In this document: piece by piece, positions 7,690 through 15,140 of the stretch | Numbering within the stretch: position 1 is the first letter of the stretch | How the letters are laid out: the number at the start of each line of letters is the position of its first letter | Origin: Microvirga aerilata | GTDB taxonomy: Bacteria; Pseudomonadota; Alphaproteobacteria; Rhizobiales; Beijerinckiaceae | Assembly: GCF_016743775.1 (NCBI RefSeq) | Contig: NZ_JAEQMY010000037.1 | Span: 1 to 49,159, forward strand | Reading direction: 5' to 3' | Length of the DNA stretch: 49,159 nucleotides | Notes under the pieces: model-generated | What the model was told of the DNA's origin: nothing | Databases searched by the model: none | The model's input: the letters and a program-made list of their open reading frames with translations, nothing else | Program-made: the position numbers and the translations under genes

Positions 7690-7798
7690 AGGTCGGCAGT
7701 CTCGCCTGGGGTGAGCTTGCCTCAATGAATGGGGCTTCGTCAGGCTGCTGATGATTGCATAGCCAGGCGGTACCGGGTTGCACTACCGTCAAGCTGTG
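7690..7798. repeat. Direct repeat B, copy 1
   Basis: Resembles 13585-13690: both have AGGTCGGCAGT(C/T)TCGC(C/T)TGG, then CAGG(C/T)TGCTGATGATTG, then CACT-CTGTCAAGCT-type sequence. Neither copy contains a recognisable gene. Copy 1 lies between a vapBC locus and the YhaV relic; copy 2 lies before the second nucleotidyltransferase-HEPN pair. Confidence 0.45.
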
Positions 7799-7852
7799 TA
7801 TGATCGAGGGGGGAGGTCAACGGTCTCGAACAGGCGGGAGGAGCGATTACTC

Positions 7853-8343
7853 CTAGCCCGCGTTGGCCCTGAACCGCTCCGCGTTCCCGACGGTGGCGCT
7901 GGCCTTCATCAATGCATCCTAGCTTCCCGGGAGATCGCCAGCGTCGAGCATCTTCTTGAAGACCGCGTAGGCATCCGGCTTCGAGCCATAGGCCCGGTTG
8001 GTGCGATCATCGTTGACCCACGCGAGGACGATTGCCTTCTTGTCCTCCGAATATCGAAAGAAGAGCCGGAATTGCTGGAGAAATTTCGCGCTGAACCAGT
8101 GCTTGTTCTCCGTCCCGCGTGTCGATCCCTGCCGGAAAATCTTCGTTCGTCGGGGCGGCAGGGATGACCTCGAACGCCATCTTGAGGAGGGCCGCGTAAA
8201 GCTTGGTCGGCGTCTTCGTCTTCCAAGTTTGGGGATGCTTCTGCCGGGCCGCTTGATAGGCCTTGAGCTGTGCGAGGAAGAGCGGTTGGGCGTAGATGCT
8301 CCACCTGAGGAAGACAATGGCTGGTTCCCTCGCTCGTCATCAC
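7853..8343 (-). pseudogene. yhaV: YhaV toxin with frameshifts and an amber codon
   Basis: All parts of a YhaV RNase toxin can be read, but in different frames. The N-terminal part (WSIYAQPLFLAQLKAYQAARQ, then LKMAFEVIP) is not in frame with the ATG near 8343. The centre and end (TENKHWFSAKFLQQFRLFFRY, VLAWVNDD, RAYGSKPDAYAVFKKML) are in a third frame, reached by removing one base from the TTTT near 8128-8133. The conserved Trp codon after DLPGS is TAG at 7919-7921, followed by an intact end DALMKASATVGNAERF. At least three independent lesions make this toxin dead. Confidence 0.8.
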
Positions 8344-8346
8344 CCG

Positions 8347-8667
8347 TCAGGGGGCGTTGAGGTCGATGTCTAGGTTAGAAAGCTCGTGATAATCGTCGAG
8401 GAAGGATTGCGGAACGGGCCGGATGGCGTCCTTGCCACGCGCCTTCAGGTCCTGTTCCAAGAAACCGAGGAACTTGGAGATCACCGGATCCGTGTAAACC
8501 TCATTTTCATCCTTCCGGTCGATTTCAACCCTCCCATCCGGCATCCCGCGGAAGACGACCCGGCCGGTCTTCTTGACGGCCAGCATCTTCCTGATATGGG
8601 CGGGAACCGTGGTCTGGCCACGCTCCGTGATGGTGGCTTCGATCTTGAATACGGAAGGCTTGGCTAT
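8347..8667 (-). CDS. prlF: PrlF antitoxin whose start codon appears to be ATA
   Basis: The frame from 8667 reads AKPSVFKIEATITERGQTT and continues VPAHIRKML, an intact PrlF/SohA AbrB-fold N terminus, then VKKTGRVVFRG and the toxin-binding end. The codon where ATG is expected is ATA, directly after a TAG and an AGAGG ribosome site, so the start was probably lost by one G-to-A change. The next ATG (8586) would remove 27 residues including the DNA-binding part. With its YhaV partner destroyed, the locus appears to be decaying as a unit. Confidence 0.7.
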   Translation of the reverse strand: MAKPSVFKIEATITERGQTTVPAHIRKMLAVKKTGRVVFRGMPDGRVEIDRKDENEVYTDPVISKFLGFLEQDLKARGKDAIRPVPQSFLDDYHELSNLDIDLNAP

Positions 8668-8882
8668 CTAGACCTCTTCGGGTCCCACGTTCTCACAGGG
8701 GCAATACATTTGCATTGCAAATGGGAATGTAAGTGCATTGTAGATCAAGGGTAATCGGGGATTCGGCGCGGTTGCCGTTCACCTCACTTCGGGGTTGAAG
8801 GACCCGGGGCCCGACGTGACGTGGATCAGATGAGCCAATGCGTCCCACCTCGTCCCCATATCGATTGACTGCTCCCTCTTCA

Positions 8883-8915
8883 CTCCCTATGTGACTACAG
8901 TAGTCACATAGGGAG
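8883..8915. promoter_or_regulatory. Perfect 16-bp-arm palindrome, operator of the phd-vapC pair
   Basis: Arms 8883-8898 and 8900-8915 are exact reverse complements around a single A. The core is TGTGACTAC-A-GTAGTCACA. It ends 6 bases before the antitoxin ATG and overlaps the ribosome site (AGGGAGA), so binding would block transcription and the RNA could also hide the start. Confidence 0.8.
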
Positions 8916-8921
8916 ATCGAT

Positions 8922-9167
8922 ATGGCCGAAGTGCAGATACGGCAGGCGAAATCCGAGTTTTCAGGCCTTGTGGATAAGGCGGTCGAGGGGGAGCCGCAGA
9001 TCATTACCCGACACGGCCACAGGGTGGCGGTCCTCGTCTCCTGGGATGAATGGGAGCGCCTTTCAAATGTGCCATCCTTCGCCAAGCTCCTGTTGGGCGC
9101 CCCAATCGAAGAGAGTGACATTCCCGAGCGCACTCGAAGCCCGCACGACCGCCAAGTGGAGTTCTGA
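8922..9167 (+). CDS. Phd/YefM-type antitoxin
   Basis: 81 residues, MAEVQIRQAKSEFSGLVDKAVEGEPQ, then ITRHGHRVAVLVSWDEWERL, the standard Phd/YefM N-terminal fold. The C-terminal tail (LLGAPIEESDIPERTRSPHD) is disordered and acidic, as expected for binding a PIN toxin. It is the first gene of the operon with the VapC 3 bases downstream. The palindrome immediately upstream is the likely autoregulatory operator. Confidence 0.88.
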   Translation: MAEVQIRQAKSEFSGLVDKAVEGEPQIITRHGHRVAVLVSWDEWERLSNVPSFAKLLLGAPIEESDIPERTRSPHDRQVEF

Positions 9168-9170
9168 CGC

Positions 9171-9656
9171 GTGTTCCTGCTCGATACCAACATCATATCG
9201 ACGTTTGCCCCGACCAAGCGGCAGGACGAACAGACCAGCGTGTTTCGGGAGGCGCTGGAGCGGCACACGGACGCTCTCTACCTTTCCGTCGTGACGGCGG
9301 CCGAAATTCATGACGGAATCACCAAGCTCTTTAGGGAGGGGGCGTCCCGCAAGGCCAGCGATCTCTCGGACTGGTGGACAGCGGTTTGCCACCTCTACGG
9401 CGACCGAATCCTGCCGTTCGATCTCAAGGCAGCGCATGTCGCCGGGATGCTGCTGGACCGCGCCCGGGCCCAGGGGCATGCACCCGGCTTTGCAGACGTG
9501 GCGATTGCCGCAACCGCCATGAGCCGTGATCTTATTATCATCACCAGCAACATGAAGCACTTCCGGCCCCTGACCTCCCTGGTGAGGGAGCCTATGGAAT
9601 TCATCTCTCCCGACCGCGCCGATCAGGCCGTGAGCGCCGAGCGAGACAGCGAGTAG
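9171..9656 (+). CDS. vapC: VapC-type PIN-domain toxin (FitB-like)
   Basis: 161 residues from GTG 9171. PIN residues: D5 in LLDTNIIS, E in SVVTAAEIHDGI and D in GFADVAIAATA; the last position is N in ITSNMKHF, a common variant in FitB-like toxins. The length is 20-25 residues over the family norm because of a polar tail (DRADQAVSAERDSE). Complete and probably functional. Confidence 0.85.
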   Translation: MFLLDTNIISTFAPTKRQDEQTSVFREALERHTDALYLSVVTAAEIHDGITKLFREGASRKASDLSDWWTAVCHLYGDRILPFDLKAAHVAGMLLDRARAQGHAPGFADVAIAATAMSRDLIIITSNMKHFRPLTSLVREPMEFISPDRADQAVSAERDSE

Positions 9657-10318
9657 CGCCGCGCGGCACATCGGGGAGCAGGAGGGATAAGGGACAGAAC
9701 GCTCTCGCCAAGCGATGAGCACCCACCCTCATGGGCTCTGCGGGTTGGCGACCGCAAGCGCCCGGATGACCTCGGCTGAGCCCCGCCCCCGTGCTCTCTG
9801 GCGGTGGCCCGTCGAGGCCTCCAAAACCGGACGGGACTATCGCTGCTGGCCTGTTATGCGGAGGTCCTGCCGCTGGCGATCTCGCGCAACATGGCCTGAC
9901 GGATCCGCTCCATGGTGGAGCGCGAGGCCCAGCGCCCGGATCTATTCAGCTCCTCCGGAGGCTCGCGATGAGGCTTCAGGAGCAACCCGGAGCAAGGGCG
10001 AGCGAGGAACACGAGAGGCGGCCATGGGGCAGGGAGACCGATGTGGCGGGAGCGCAGGCAGTGGACAGCCCCTGATGCGGCACCATGCCTGCATCAGGTT
10101 GCCTCCGCTTTCACTGTGCTGCTCGGTCACCCTCCACGTGTCTTGGCGGTCTGCTCGCGCCCTGAGCTGTTTGGAAAGCGCAATCAGGTTTCGTAGGGCG
10201 GGAGAGGCGGTCGAGGCACCGGCGGACGACGAGGGAAGGCGGTCAGGGCAGGGGCTGGTTGGCAGTCAACCGGTAGCAGGCTGAGGTGAAGCCAATCGAG
10301 GTCTGCCAGTCGATCCAC
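9657..10318. other. Long stretch without a supported gene
   Basis: About 660 bases. Around 9795-9968 (+) a segment reads GLQNRTGLSLLACYAEVLPL, then ISRNMA, a TGA, and RIRSMVEREAQRPDLF. This looks like worn coding sequence with one stop, but I do not recognise the family. The 189-residue frame across 9715-10284 is Arg/Trp/Ser-rich with no ribosome site and is judged spurious. Confidence 0.35.
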
Positions 10319-10347
10319 TTGACAAAGCATAATTAACGTTATATTGT
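10319..10347 (+). promoter_or_regulatory. Sigma-70-like promoter
   Basis: TTGACA at 10319-10324, a 17-base spacer and TATTGT at 10342-10347, in a locally AT-rich stretch that also contains the palindrome TAACGTTA (10333-10340). It would transcribe the small gene at 10518 and the HNH gene, leaving a 5' leader of about 165 bases. Confidence 0.5.
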
Positions 10348-10517
10348 TATCTTGTCGCAATCGCAGGCAGCAGCACTCATGCCGAATGACAATGGAATCG
10401 CAACCCTCATGAACCCAGCAGGCCGACTATCCGCGCAAGCGCTCCTCGCCCGGGACTGCGGGTGGCCTCGAGCCCTTTCCGCCCCGCCTTGTCATCTTTT
10501 ACGCAGGAGACCGACCC

Positions 10518-10799
10518 ATGAGCAAAGCACCGCAAACGCCCGGCCCGAACAGCCACCCGTTGGGTGACGGCGCGGGAGAGCAGGATCCGCCAGCAACCGT
10601 AGCCTCTCTCGGCGTGCAGGCCCGGTTGGTTCCGATCGACCCGGCGCGGGACCACGAGCTTGCCAGTCTGATCGCCCGCTGTGACGCAGTGTTTCGGGAG
10701 TGGGAGCGCCTGGTGCGTCAGGCGGTGCACCTGCTCGGAAATGATCCCGCTGCAGGCTCAGGGCGGAGGCACTTTGAGCCTGACAGCGAGCAGCCGTGA
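10518..10799 (+). CDS. Small protein, paralogue of the one at 4946
   Basis: 93 residues from ATG 10518, preceded by CAGGAGA. The middle 50 residues match the 4946-5170 protein position by position (ATVASLGVQARLVPIDPA, then LIARCDAV and REWERLVRQAVHLLG). The N terminus is Pro/Gly-rich and the end is polar. No known family. It lies 7 bases upstream of the HNH endonuclease gene on the same strand, suggesting an operon, while the 4946 copy has no HNH neighbour. Confidence 0.55.
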   Translation: MSKAPQTPGPNSHPLGDGAGEQDPPATVASLGVQARLVPIDPARDHELASLIARCDAVFREWERLVRQAVHLLGNDPAAGSGRRHFEPDSEQP

Positions 10800-10806
10800 G
10801 CCGGTG

Positions 10807-11184
10807 ATGCCGTTTGTTGCGACCGAGGACGTCAGCACCACAGCACGGCGCAAGCTCAGCCCCCGGCGTCGTCTGCAGGTGTGGGAGAGCACCGGCGGGG
10901 TGTGCGTGCTGTGCACACGCCGGATCGATGGGGTGCGCGAGCGCTGGATCGCGGAGCACATTCGCGCGTTGGAGCTCGGGGGTGTGGATGACCTTTCTAA
11001 CATCGGACCGGCGCACGAGGCGTGCGCTGTCACCAAGACCCGGGAGGATCACCGGCGCGCAGCGCACGCCAAGCGGCAGAAGATCCAGCACATCGGTGCG
11101 GAGGCCTCCAAACGGCCGCTGCCGTTTGGCAAGGGCAGCCGGTGGAAGCGGACCTTGTCCGGCAAGATCGTGCCGCGCGAGTAA
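10807..11184 (+). CDS. Small HNH endonuclease
   Basis: 125 residues from ATG 10807. The HNH (beta-beta-alpha metal) core is VWESTGGVCVLCTRRIDG, then WIAEHIRALELGGVDDLSN, then PAHEACAVTKTREDHRRAAHAKR. The order C..C, EH, N, H..C and K-T-..DH is typical of small stand-alone HNH nucleases with a zinc-held fold. The basic end (SKRPLPFGKGSRWKRT, then IVPRE) is notable because worn copies of it occur at 11743-11838 and 14588-14693. Its role is unknown; phage-, plasmid- and TA-associated HNH proteins look like this. Confidence 0.75.
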   Translation: MPFVATEDVSTTARRKLSPRRRLQVWESTGGVCVLCTRRIDGVRERWIAEHIRALELGGVDDLSNIGPAHEACAVTKTREDHRRAAHAKRQKIQHIGAEASKRPLPFGKGSRWKRTLSGKIVPRE

Positions 11185-11186
11185 GA
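11083..11186 (+). repeat. HNH-gene 3' end, copy 1 of 3 (inside the intact gene)
   Basis: This segment encodes KIQHIGAEASKRPLPFGKGS to the stop codon. Related segments lie at 11743-11838 (LGADGSKRPLLN to IVPRE-stop) and 14588-14693 (KIRHLGADGSKRPLPIGKGS to IVPRE-stop). The three share an AAACGGCCGCTGC core and a GATCGTGCCGCG-GAGTA end. Confidence 0.7.
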
Positions 11187-11324
11187 CAGGGAGGGGCTCC
11201 ACGCCCGGGGGGTGACGGCTTGGTGGCAGGGCTGATCACGGTCGCTCAAATGACAGCCGATCCTAAGGGCCGGCTTGCGGTCTGCCGCCAATGGCTCAGA
11301 TATCCATTATCCAGAACGTGTATC

Positions 11325-11567
11325 ATGAAGGGTCTGATGCAAGTCGCAAAATGGGGCAATTCCCTTGCGGTTCGTCTCCCAGCTGCGGTCGTTGAGGCCA
11401 TGGGGCTCAAGGAAGGCGACGATATCGAAATCATGGTCGCGGGAGCCCGGGTTTTCGAGGTCTCGAAGAAGCCTGAGGTGGCCGAGGTGCTGGCCCGGTT
11501 ACGCAAGTATCGCGGCCGCCTTCCCGAAGGGTTCAAGTTCGACCGGTCCGAGGCCAATGAACGCTAA
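11325..11567 (+). CDS. MazE/AbrB-family antitoxin
   Basis: 80 residues; MQVAKWGNSLAVRLPAAVVEAMGLKEGDDIEI is a textbook MazE/SpoVT-AbrB DNA-binding N terminus. The tail (EVLARLRKYRGRLPEGFKFDRSEANE) resembles antitoxins paired with PIN toxins. Start ATG 11325, or 11337 four codons later. It overlaps the toxin gene by 11 bases. Because that toxin is truncated, the antitoxin may now have no partner. Confidence 0.82.
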   Translation: MKGLMQVAKWGNSLAVRLPAAVVEAMGLKEGDDIEIMVAGARVFEVSKKPEVAEVLARLRKYRGRLPEGFKFDRSEANER

Positions 11568-11838
11568 ACCCTTCCTCGACACCAATCTCCTACTCTACCT
11601 GCTCTCCGGAGATGTGACTAAGGCCAACCGGGTTGAGGCTCTTGTCGCGCAGGGCGGCACGATCAGCGTCCAGGTACTTAACGAGGCCGTGACTGTCATG
11701 ACGACAAAACTCAAGATGGGCTTGGACGAGGTGTACGACGTCCTTGCTTGGGGCGGATGGCTCGAAACGGCCGCTGCTAAATGGAAGGGGAGTCGGTGGA
11801 AGCCGGCTCCGTCCGGGACGATCGTGCCGCGCGAGTAG
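11557..11838 (+). pseudogene. Truncated PIN toxin fused to an HNH-gene tail
   Basis: The first 60 residues are a PIN toxin start (KPFLDTNLLLYLLSGDVTKA, then ISVQVLNEAVTVMTTKLKM) with the first Asp and Glu in place. At about 11743, in the helix after LDEVYDVLAW, the sequence changes into the end of the HNH endonuclease gene, read in another frame. The HNH frame there would give LGADGSKRPLLN up to IVPRE-stop; the fused frame reads GGWLETAAAKWKGSRWKPAP and also reaches IVPRE at the same stop. The distal acidic residues of the PIN site are missing, so RNase activity is unlikely. Confidence 0.75.
11743..11838 (+). repeat. HNH-gene 3' end, copy 2 of 3
   Basis: Second worn copy of the 11083-11186 segment, joined directly to the broken PIN gene. 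It retains CTTGGGGCGGATGGCTCG, shared with copy 3, and GATCGTGCCGCGCGAGTA, shared with copy 1. It has lost one base in the middle, which explains why the PIN frame enters it and ends at the same stop codon. Confidence 0.68.
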
Positions 11839-11857
11839 GTCGGCGCGACCTTGCCCG

Positions 11858-12493
11858 CTAGGTGGGCGACAGGGATTTGCCGTAGGCATCGAGCAGGGCC
11901 GCAATCTCGTGCAGCAGTCCCGTCAGCGGCTTCGTCGACTGGATGGCGAACGTCATGTCAGGACGCTCGAGGAACGCCAGGCAGAGTTCGTTCGAGTCGT
12001 GCCGTGACTGATAGGCGATCCCGTCCGGTTGGTTCGGGTGATCCCAGAGAGCGTCTGACCACAGGCCGCAGGGTTCGTAGGGACCAGTGGAGATCGCATT
12101 GTCCGTACCGACCGCCTGCAGGCCAGCGCCATAAAGCTTAACGACGCGCAGGTCACGGCGGCAGACCAGCTCCGTTGCGGCGCGGTCCATGAACTCTGAA
12201 GTGGCGACCATCAGGCGCTGGGGGTTGCGCAACAGCGTTTCCGCCACCGCGCCGGCGCGGCTCAGGCCAACATACAGCACGCCGAACCGGCCGGTCGCGC
12301 TGTCGAAGCGATGGGTTGGCGGGATGCCAGGGCCGGGGCCAAAGAACAGGGGTCCAAGCGAGGTTCGGTGGATCCGGTGCAGGACAGTGCCGGCTGGCAG
12401 GACGTCGATCGGGAGGCGCGTGCGGCGGAGCCAGGCCGGCGGGGGCGCGGCTCCTGTCGGTCCACGGGGACCGGAAGGGCCTGAGGGGCTCAC
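11858..12493 (-). CDS. RES-domain NAD+-consuming toxin
   Basis: 211 residues, belonging to a longer RES branch than the 5787 protein. Signatures: LHRIHRTSLGPLFFGPG (Arg), GVLYVGLSRAGAVAETLLR (Glu) and GIAYQSRHDSNELCLAFLER (Ser), each at the expected spacing. It overlaps the antitoxin gene by 4 bases. Expected action is NAD+ breakdown when the antitoxin is lost. It begins 20 bases from the HNH-tail copy 2 on the other strand. Complete. Confidence 0.85.
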   Translation of the reverse strand: MSPSGPSGPRGPTGAAPPPAWLRRTRLPIDVLPAGTVLHRIHRTSLGPLFFGPGPGIPPTHRFDSATGRFGVLYVGLSRAGAVAETLLRNPQRLMVATSEFMDRAATELVCRRDLRVVKLYGAGLQAVGTDNAISTGPYEPCGLWSDALWDHPNQPDGIAYQSRHDSNELCLAFLERPDMTFAIQSTKPLTGLLHEIAALLDAYGKSLSPT

Positions 12494-13131
12494 GCGAAGC
12501 CGTCGCCTTGGGCTCCCCGGACCAGACGCAGCACCGCATCGCGATCGCCGGCTTTGAGCGCCTCCAGCGGTGTCCGGCCCGCCAGGACCGTATCCGGAGC
12601 GAGGAGGAAGTCCAACGCCACCCAGGGGCTCGCCGAACTGAGCCCGCGCACCACGTCCGGCAGGCCGGGCACCACCTCGCCGTCGGCAAACTGGCAGGCC
12701 GGATAGCGCCAGTCGCTCGCCTCGCGCACAGCGAGCAGGGTGCCGACGCGCCGCCGCTTGTCGACGGCCTGGCGCGTGATCCCCAAGATTCGGCCAGCCG
12801 CGTCGGCCGACAGCACACCACCGGCCAAGCTCATAAGGGTCTGGCGGTGCTCGACGTTGCGGGCCAGGGCCGGCGCGAGCGGGTCAAGCGCGGTGACGGC
12901 CGAGCCCACCACCTCGGAGCGGCTCAGGAGTTGGGCGAGCGAGCCGACATCGGTGGGCGCGGCGAGGGCGTCCGTCAGGGTCTTCGCTGGGACGCTGCCG
13001 GCGATCCGCTCGAGCGCGGACAGGGCCCGGCGCAGGAACGCCGCCTGGACCGAGTCGGGCTCGGCGTGGACGTTCAGCATAAAGCCCGATGAAGCGGGTT
13101 TGCGGGCCATGGCAGTTTTCTTGGTTGTCAT
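12490..13131 (-). CDS. MbcA/Xre-type antitoxin of the RES toxin
   Basis: 213 residues (start 13131; ATG 13110 is an alternative). The centre is a helix-turn-helix: SADAAGRILGITRQAVDKRRR. The C-terminal part (WRYPACQFADGEVVPGLPDVVRGL, SPWVALDFLLAPDTVLAGRTPLEALKAGD) is the DUF2384-like toxin-binding domain, with the LAGRTPLEAL motif typical of RES partners. The N-terminal 90 residues are helical and longer than usual. It is first in the two-gene operon. Confidence 0.82.
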   Translation of the reverse strand: MTTKKTAMARKPASSGFMLNVHAEPDSVQAAFLRRALSALERIAGSVPAKTLTDALAAPTDVGSLAQLLSRSEVVGSAVTALDPLAPALARNVEHRQTLMSLAGGVLSADAAGRILGITRQAVDKRRRVGTLLAVREASDWRYPACQFADGEVVPGLPDVVRGLSSASPWVALDFLLAPDTVLAGRTPLEALKAGDRDAVLRLVRGAQGDGFA

Positions 13132-13733
13132 CGTTGAAAAATAGGATCATGAAAGACGATGTCAACCAGAGGCGTGGGGTCAAGTCCTGGCGGTGTGCGA
13201 CATGCAGGCTGGGAGCGGCTCAGACGTTGGGCGCGCGATGTCCCTCGATCTGACGTCGTGCCGGATGGGTTCGGTTCATTGCTGCTCGCGTCCGATGCAT
13301 TCCGCGGTTGATCCGGTCCGCTCCAGCTGCTGAGGGGACCTGTCGGAACCCTCCGGTTGAGAGTGCGGGAAACCGGTTCGAGCCGCGCCGACAAGGCACT
13401 CTGTACTGATGCGGGAGAGGCGGGCCAGCCTTCATGGTGGGCACAGATGGATGCGATTGTCTTGGTTGGACAGCACGGGCTATCCGGATTGGGCAAGGGC
13501 TTCGGTGAAGGATCGGATTGCCGCTTTCCGGCGTGGCAGGGCGCGGCGCTCATAACGGTGTGCACGCACGAGATGCTGGAGGAGGTCGGCAGTTTCGCTT
13601 GGATCAGCGCACACGGATGCAACCGGTGTCCTCAGGTTGCTGATGATTGGATATCCGGAAACAACCAGGGCACTGCTGTCAAGCTCTGGCAGCAGGCTTT
13701 CATTGGCCTCTCTGGGGGACTACATTGTTCAGC
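13132..13733. other. Gene-free stretch holding direct repeat B, copy 2
   Basis: About 600 bases with no supported gene. Frames on both strands (13128-13622 minus, 13357-13737 plus) have no ribosome site and low-complexity composition. Bases 13585-13690 match direct repeat B at 7690-7798. Confidence 0.45.
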
Positions 13734-14111
13734 ATGAATTCTCGGATCCATAGCCCTGCACCTTGGGGAGACCTGCGTCTCGACCCCGCGGTCGAGATCG
13801 CGGCGGTGCGCTTGGCCGAGGCAACAGACGCCGAGGCCATCATTCTGTTTGGCAGCAGGGCTCGCGGCGACAACGATGATGACAGTGACTGGGATCTTTG
13901 CGTGATCTTACCGGACACCGTCGAGTGGGGGCGCTTTACCCCGGTCACCCTTTGGCCGCTGGTGTCTGACCTTGGAATCCCAATCCAGGTTGTGCCGATC
14001 CGGCGGTCAGTGTTCGAGGCGAAGAAGACCGGGATCAACAATCTCAGCCACGATATTGCAAGAGATGGCGTGGTCATCCATGGTCGGCTTGACCAAGCAG
14101 CCGCGCCATGA
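13734..14111 (+). CDS. Nucleotidyltransferase-domain antitoxin
   Basis: 125 residues from ATG 13734. The minimal nucleotidyltransferase motif is complete: IILFGSRARGDNDDDSDWDL, giving GS and DxD metal ligands, then QVVPIRRSVFEAKK. This family pairs with HEPN proteins and in studied cases modifies them by nucleotide transfer. The stop codon overlaps the HEPN start (ATGA). Together with the 3522-4365 pair this makes two separate nucleotidyltransferase-HEPN modules of different subfamilies. Confidence 0.8.
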   Translation: MNSRIHSPAPWGDLRLDPAVEIAAVRLAEATDAEAIILFGSRARGDNDDDSDWDLCVILPDTVEWGRFTPVTLWPLVSDLGIPIQVVPIRRSVFEAKKTGINNLSHDIARDGVVIHGRLDQAAAP

Positions 14112-14518
14112 GTGCGGCCTCGGCAGCTGCGTGGCTGGAGACGGCGGCAAACGACCTCGACGCCGTCCGACGGTCCCTCATGCCATTACCCGATCAGAAT
14201 CTTGAGATGGCGGCCTACCATACCCAACAAGCAGCTGAGAAAGGCGTGAAGGCCCTGTTGACCCATCTTGGGATCGCATATCCCAGAGGGCGGCAGGGCC
14301 ATGACATTGCCCTTGCGGCAGCCGGAATTCCAGCGTCACACCGGCTGGCTGGAGACGCGCTAGCACTAGGGGCGCTCACGCCGTGGGCAACCGCATGGCG
14401 TTACCCGGCGGATGACCCAGCGACCGCCGCTCTATTGCCCAGAGCTGCGGACATCGAGCAATGGGCCGAGAAGGTTGAGGCCTTTTTGAACGCTGTCACA
14501 GTGGAATTGGCTGCTTAG
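14108..14518 (+). CDS. HEPN-domain protein, partner of the nucleotidyltransferase
   Basis: 136 residues, helical. It has the PF05168-type HEPN core AAWLETAANDLDAVRRSL, NLEMAAYHTQQAAEKGVKAL and LTHLGIAYPRGRQGHDI. This group differs from HepT: there is no Rx4HxY with the modifiable Tyr; RGRQGH satisfies Rx4H, but whether it is catalytic is uncertain. It may be a toxin or a nucleotide-binding partner. The coupled gene order supports a TA-like role. Confidence 0.75.
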   Translation: MSAASAAAWLETAANDLDAVRRSLMPLPDQNLEMAAYHTQQAAEKGVKALLTHLGIAYPRGRQGHDIALAAAGIPASHRLAGDALALGALTPWATAWRYPADDPATAALLPRAADIEQWAEKVEAFLNAVTVELAA

Positions 14519-14520
14519 GG

Positions 14521-14693
14521 AGCACGGCACGCCGGAAGCTGACGCCCCACCGGGGATCTTCGCAGGGCTGGGCACGTCAAGCGCAAGAAGATCCGGCACC
14601 TTGGGGCAGATGGCTCGAAACGGCCGCTGCCGATTGGGAAGGGGAGTTGTTAGAGGTGGACCTTGTCGGGCAAGATCGTGCCGCGGGAGTAAG
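14521..14693 (+). pseudogene. HNH endonuclease remnant, 3' end copy 3 of 3
   Basis: Starts 3 bases after the HEPN stop. The first 36 bases read STARRKLTPHRG, matching the start of the HNH core at 10807-11184. Then the whole catalytic centre is missing and the tail resumes as KRKKIRHLGADGSKRPLPIGKGS, a TAG, and LSGKIVPRE-stop. It is an internally deleted HNH gene marking the boundary between two TA modules. Confidence 0.7.
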
Positions 14694-14738
14694 AGGGAGG
14701 AGGACTCGCGCGGGCCAGATGCCGTACTAGACAGGCCT

Positions 14739-15140
14739 TTAGATCGCACGGGCGATGTCGGTTTTGGTGAAGTCATCCCCTTTGAACAAGAGCTTGGCCC
14801 CGTTGCTCCTGGCGCAGGCGTAGGCAAAGCAGTCTCCCATGTTGAGCTTGGCCGGGTGGCGCCCCTTGCCATAGTGAGCATAGGCATCCAATGCGATTTG
14901 ATGCTCTGACTGCCCGATGGAAACCCACTCCAACGCAAGAACATCAAGGAAACGTTGAGCGTGATCGCGCGCGACTGGAATGGAGAATGTGTGGCTATGG
15001 CACAGCCCAGCAATCGTCTCCCAAACGGAAATTGCAGAGCACAGCCGCCGTTGTTCGGTCTCGAGCCGATCCACCAGTATGTTGGCATCCGGCTCCCCAG
15101 CGATGATTGCGATGAAGGCGGACGCATCGACGAAGATCAT
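14739..15140 (-). CDS. vapC: VapC-type PIN-domain toxin
   Basis: 133 residues from ATG 15140, which overlaps the antitoxin stop (TGATG); an upstream GTG at 15143 is also possible. PIN residues are all present: D in IFVDASAFIAI, E in ISVWETIAGL, D in NMGDCFAYACA and D in GDDFTKTDI. This is the intact relative of the truncated toxin at 7152-7346. It is expected to act as an RNase and to be held by its VapB. Confidence 0.88.
   Translation of the reverse strand: MIFVDASAFIAIIAGEPDANILVDRLETEQRRLCSAISVWETIAGLCHSHTFSIPVARDHAQRFLDVLALEWVSIGQSEHQIALDAYAHYGKGRHPAKLNMGDCFAYACARSNGAKLLFKGDDFTKTDIARAI

Noticed and set aside
9715..10284. 189-residue frame on the plus strand
   Set aside because: No ribosome site, low-complexity composition, and a more natural broken frame underlies part of it.
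12153..12821. 222-residue frame on the minus strand across the RES-Xre boundary
   Set aside because: Same strand but a different frame from two well-supported overlapping genes; composition is Arg/Pro/Trp-rich.
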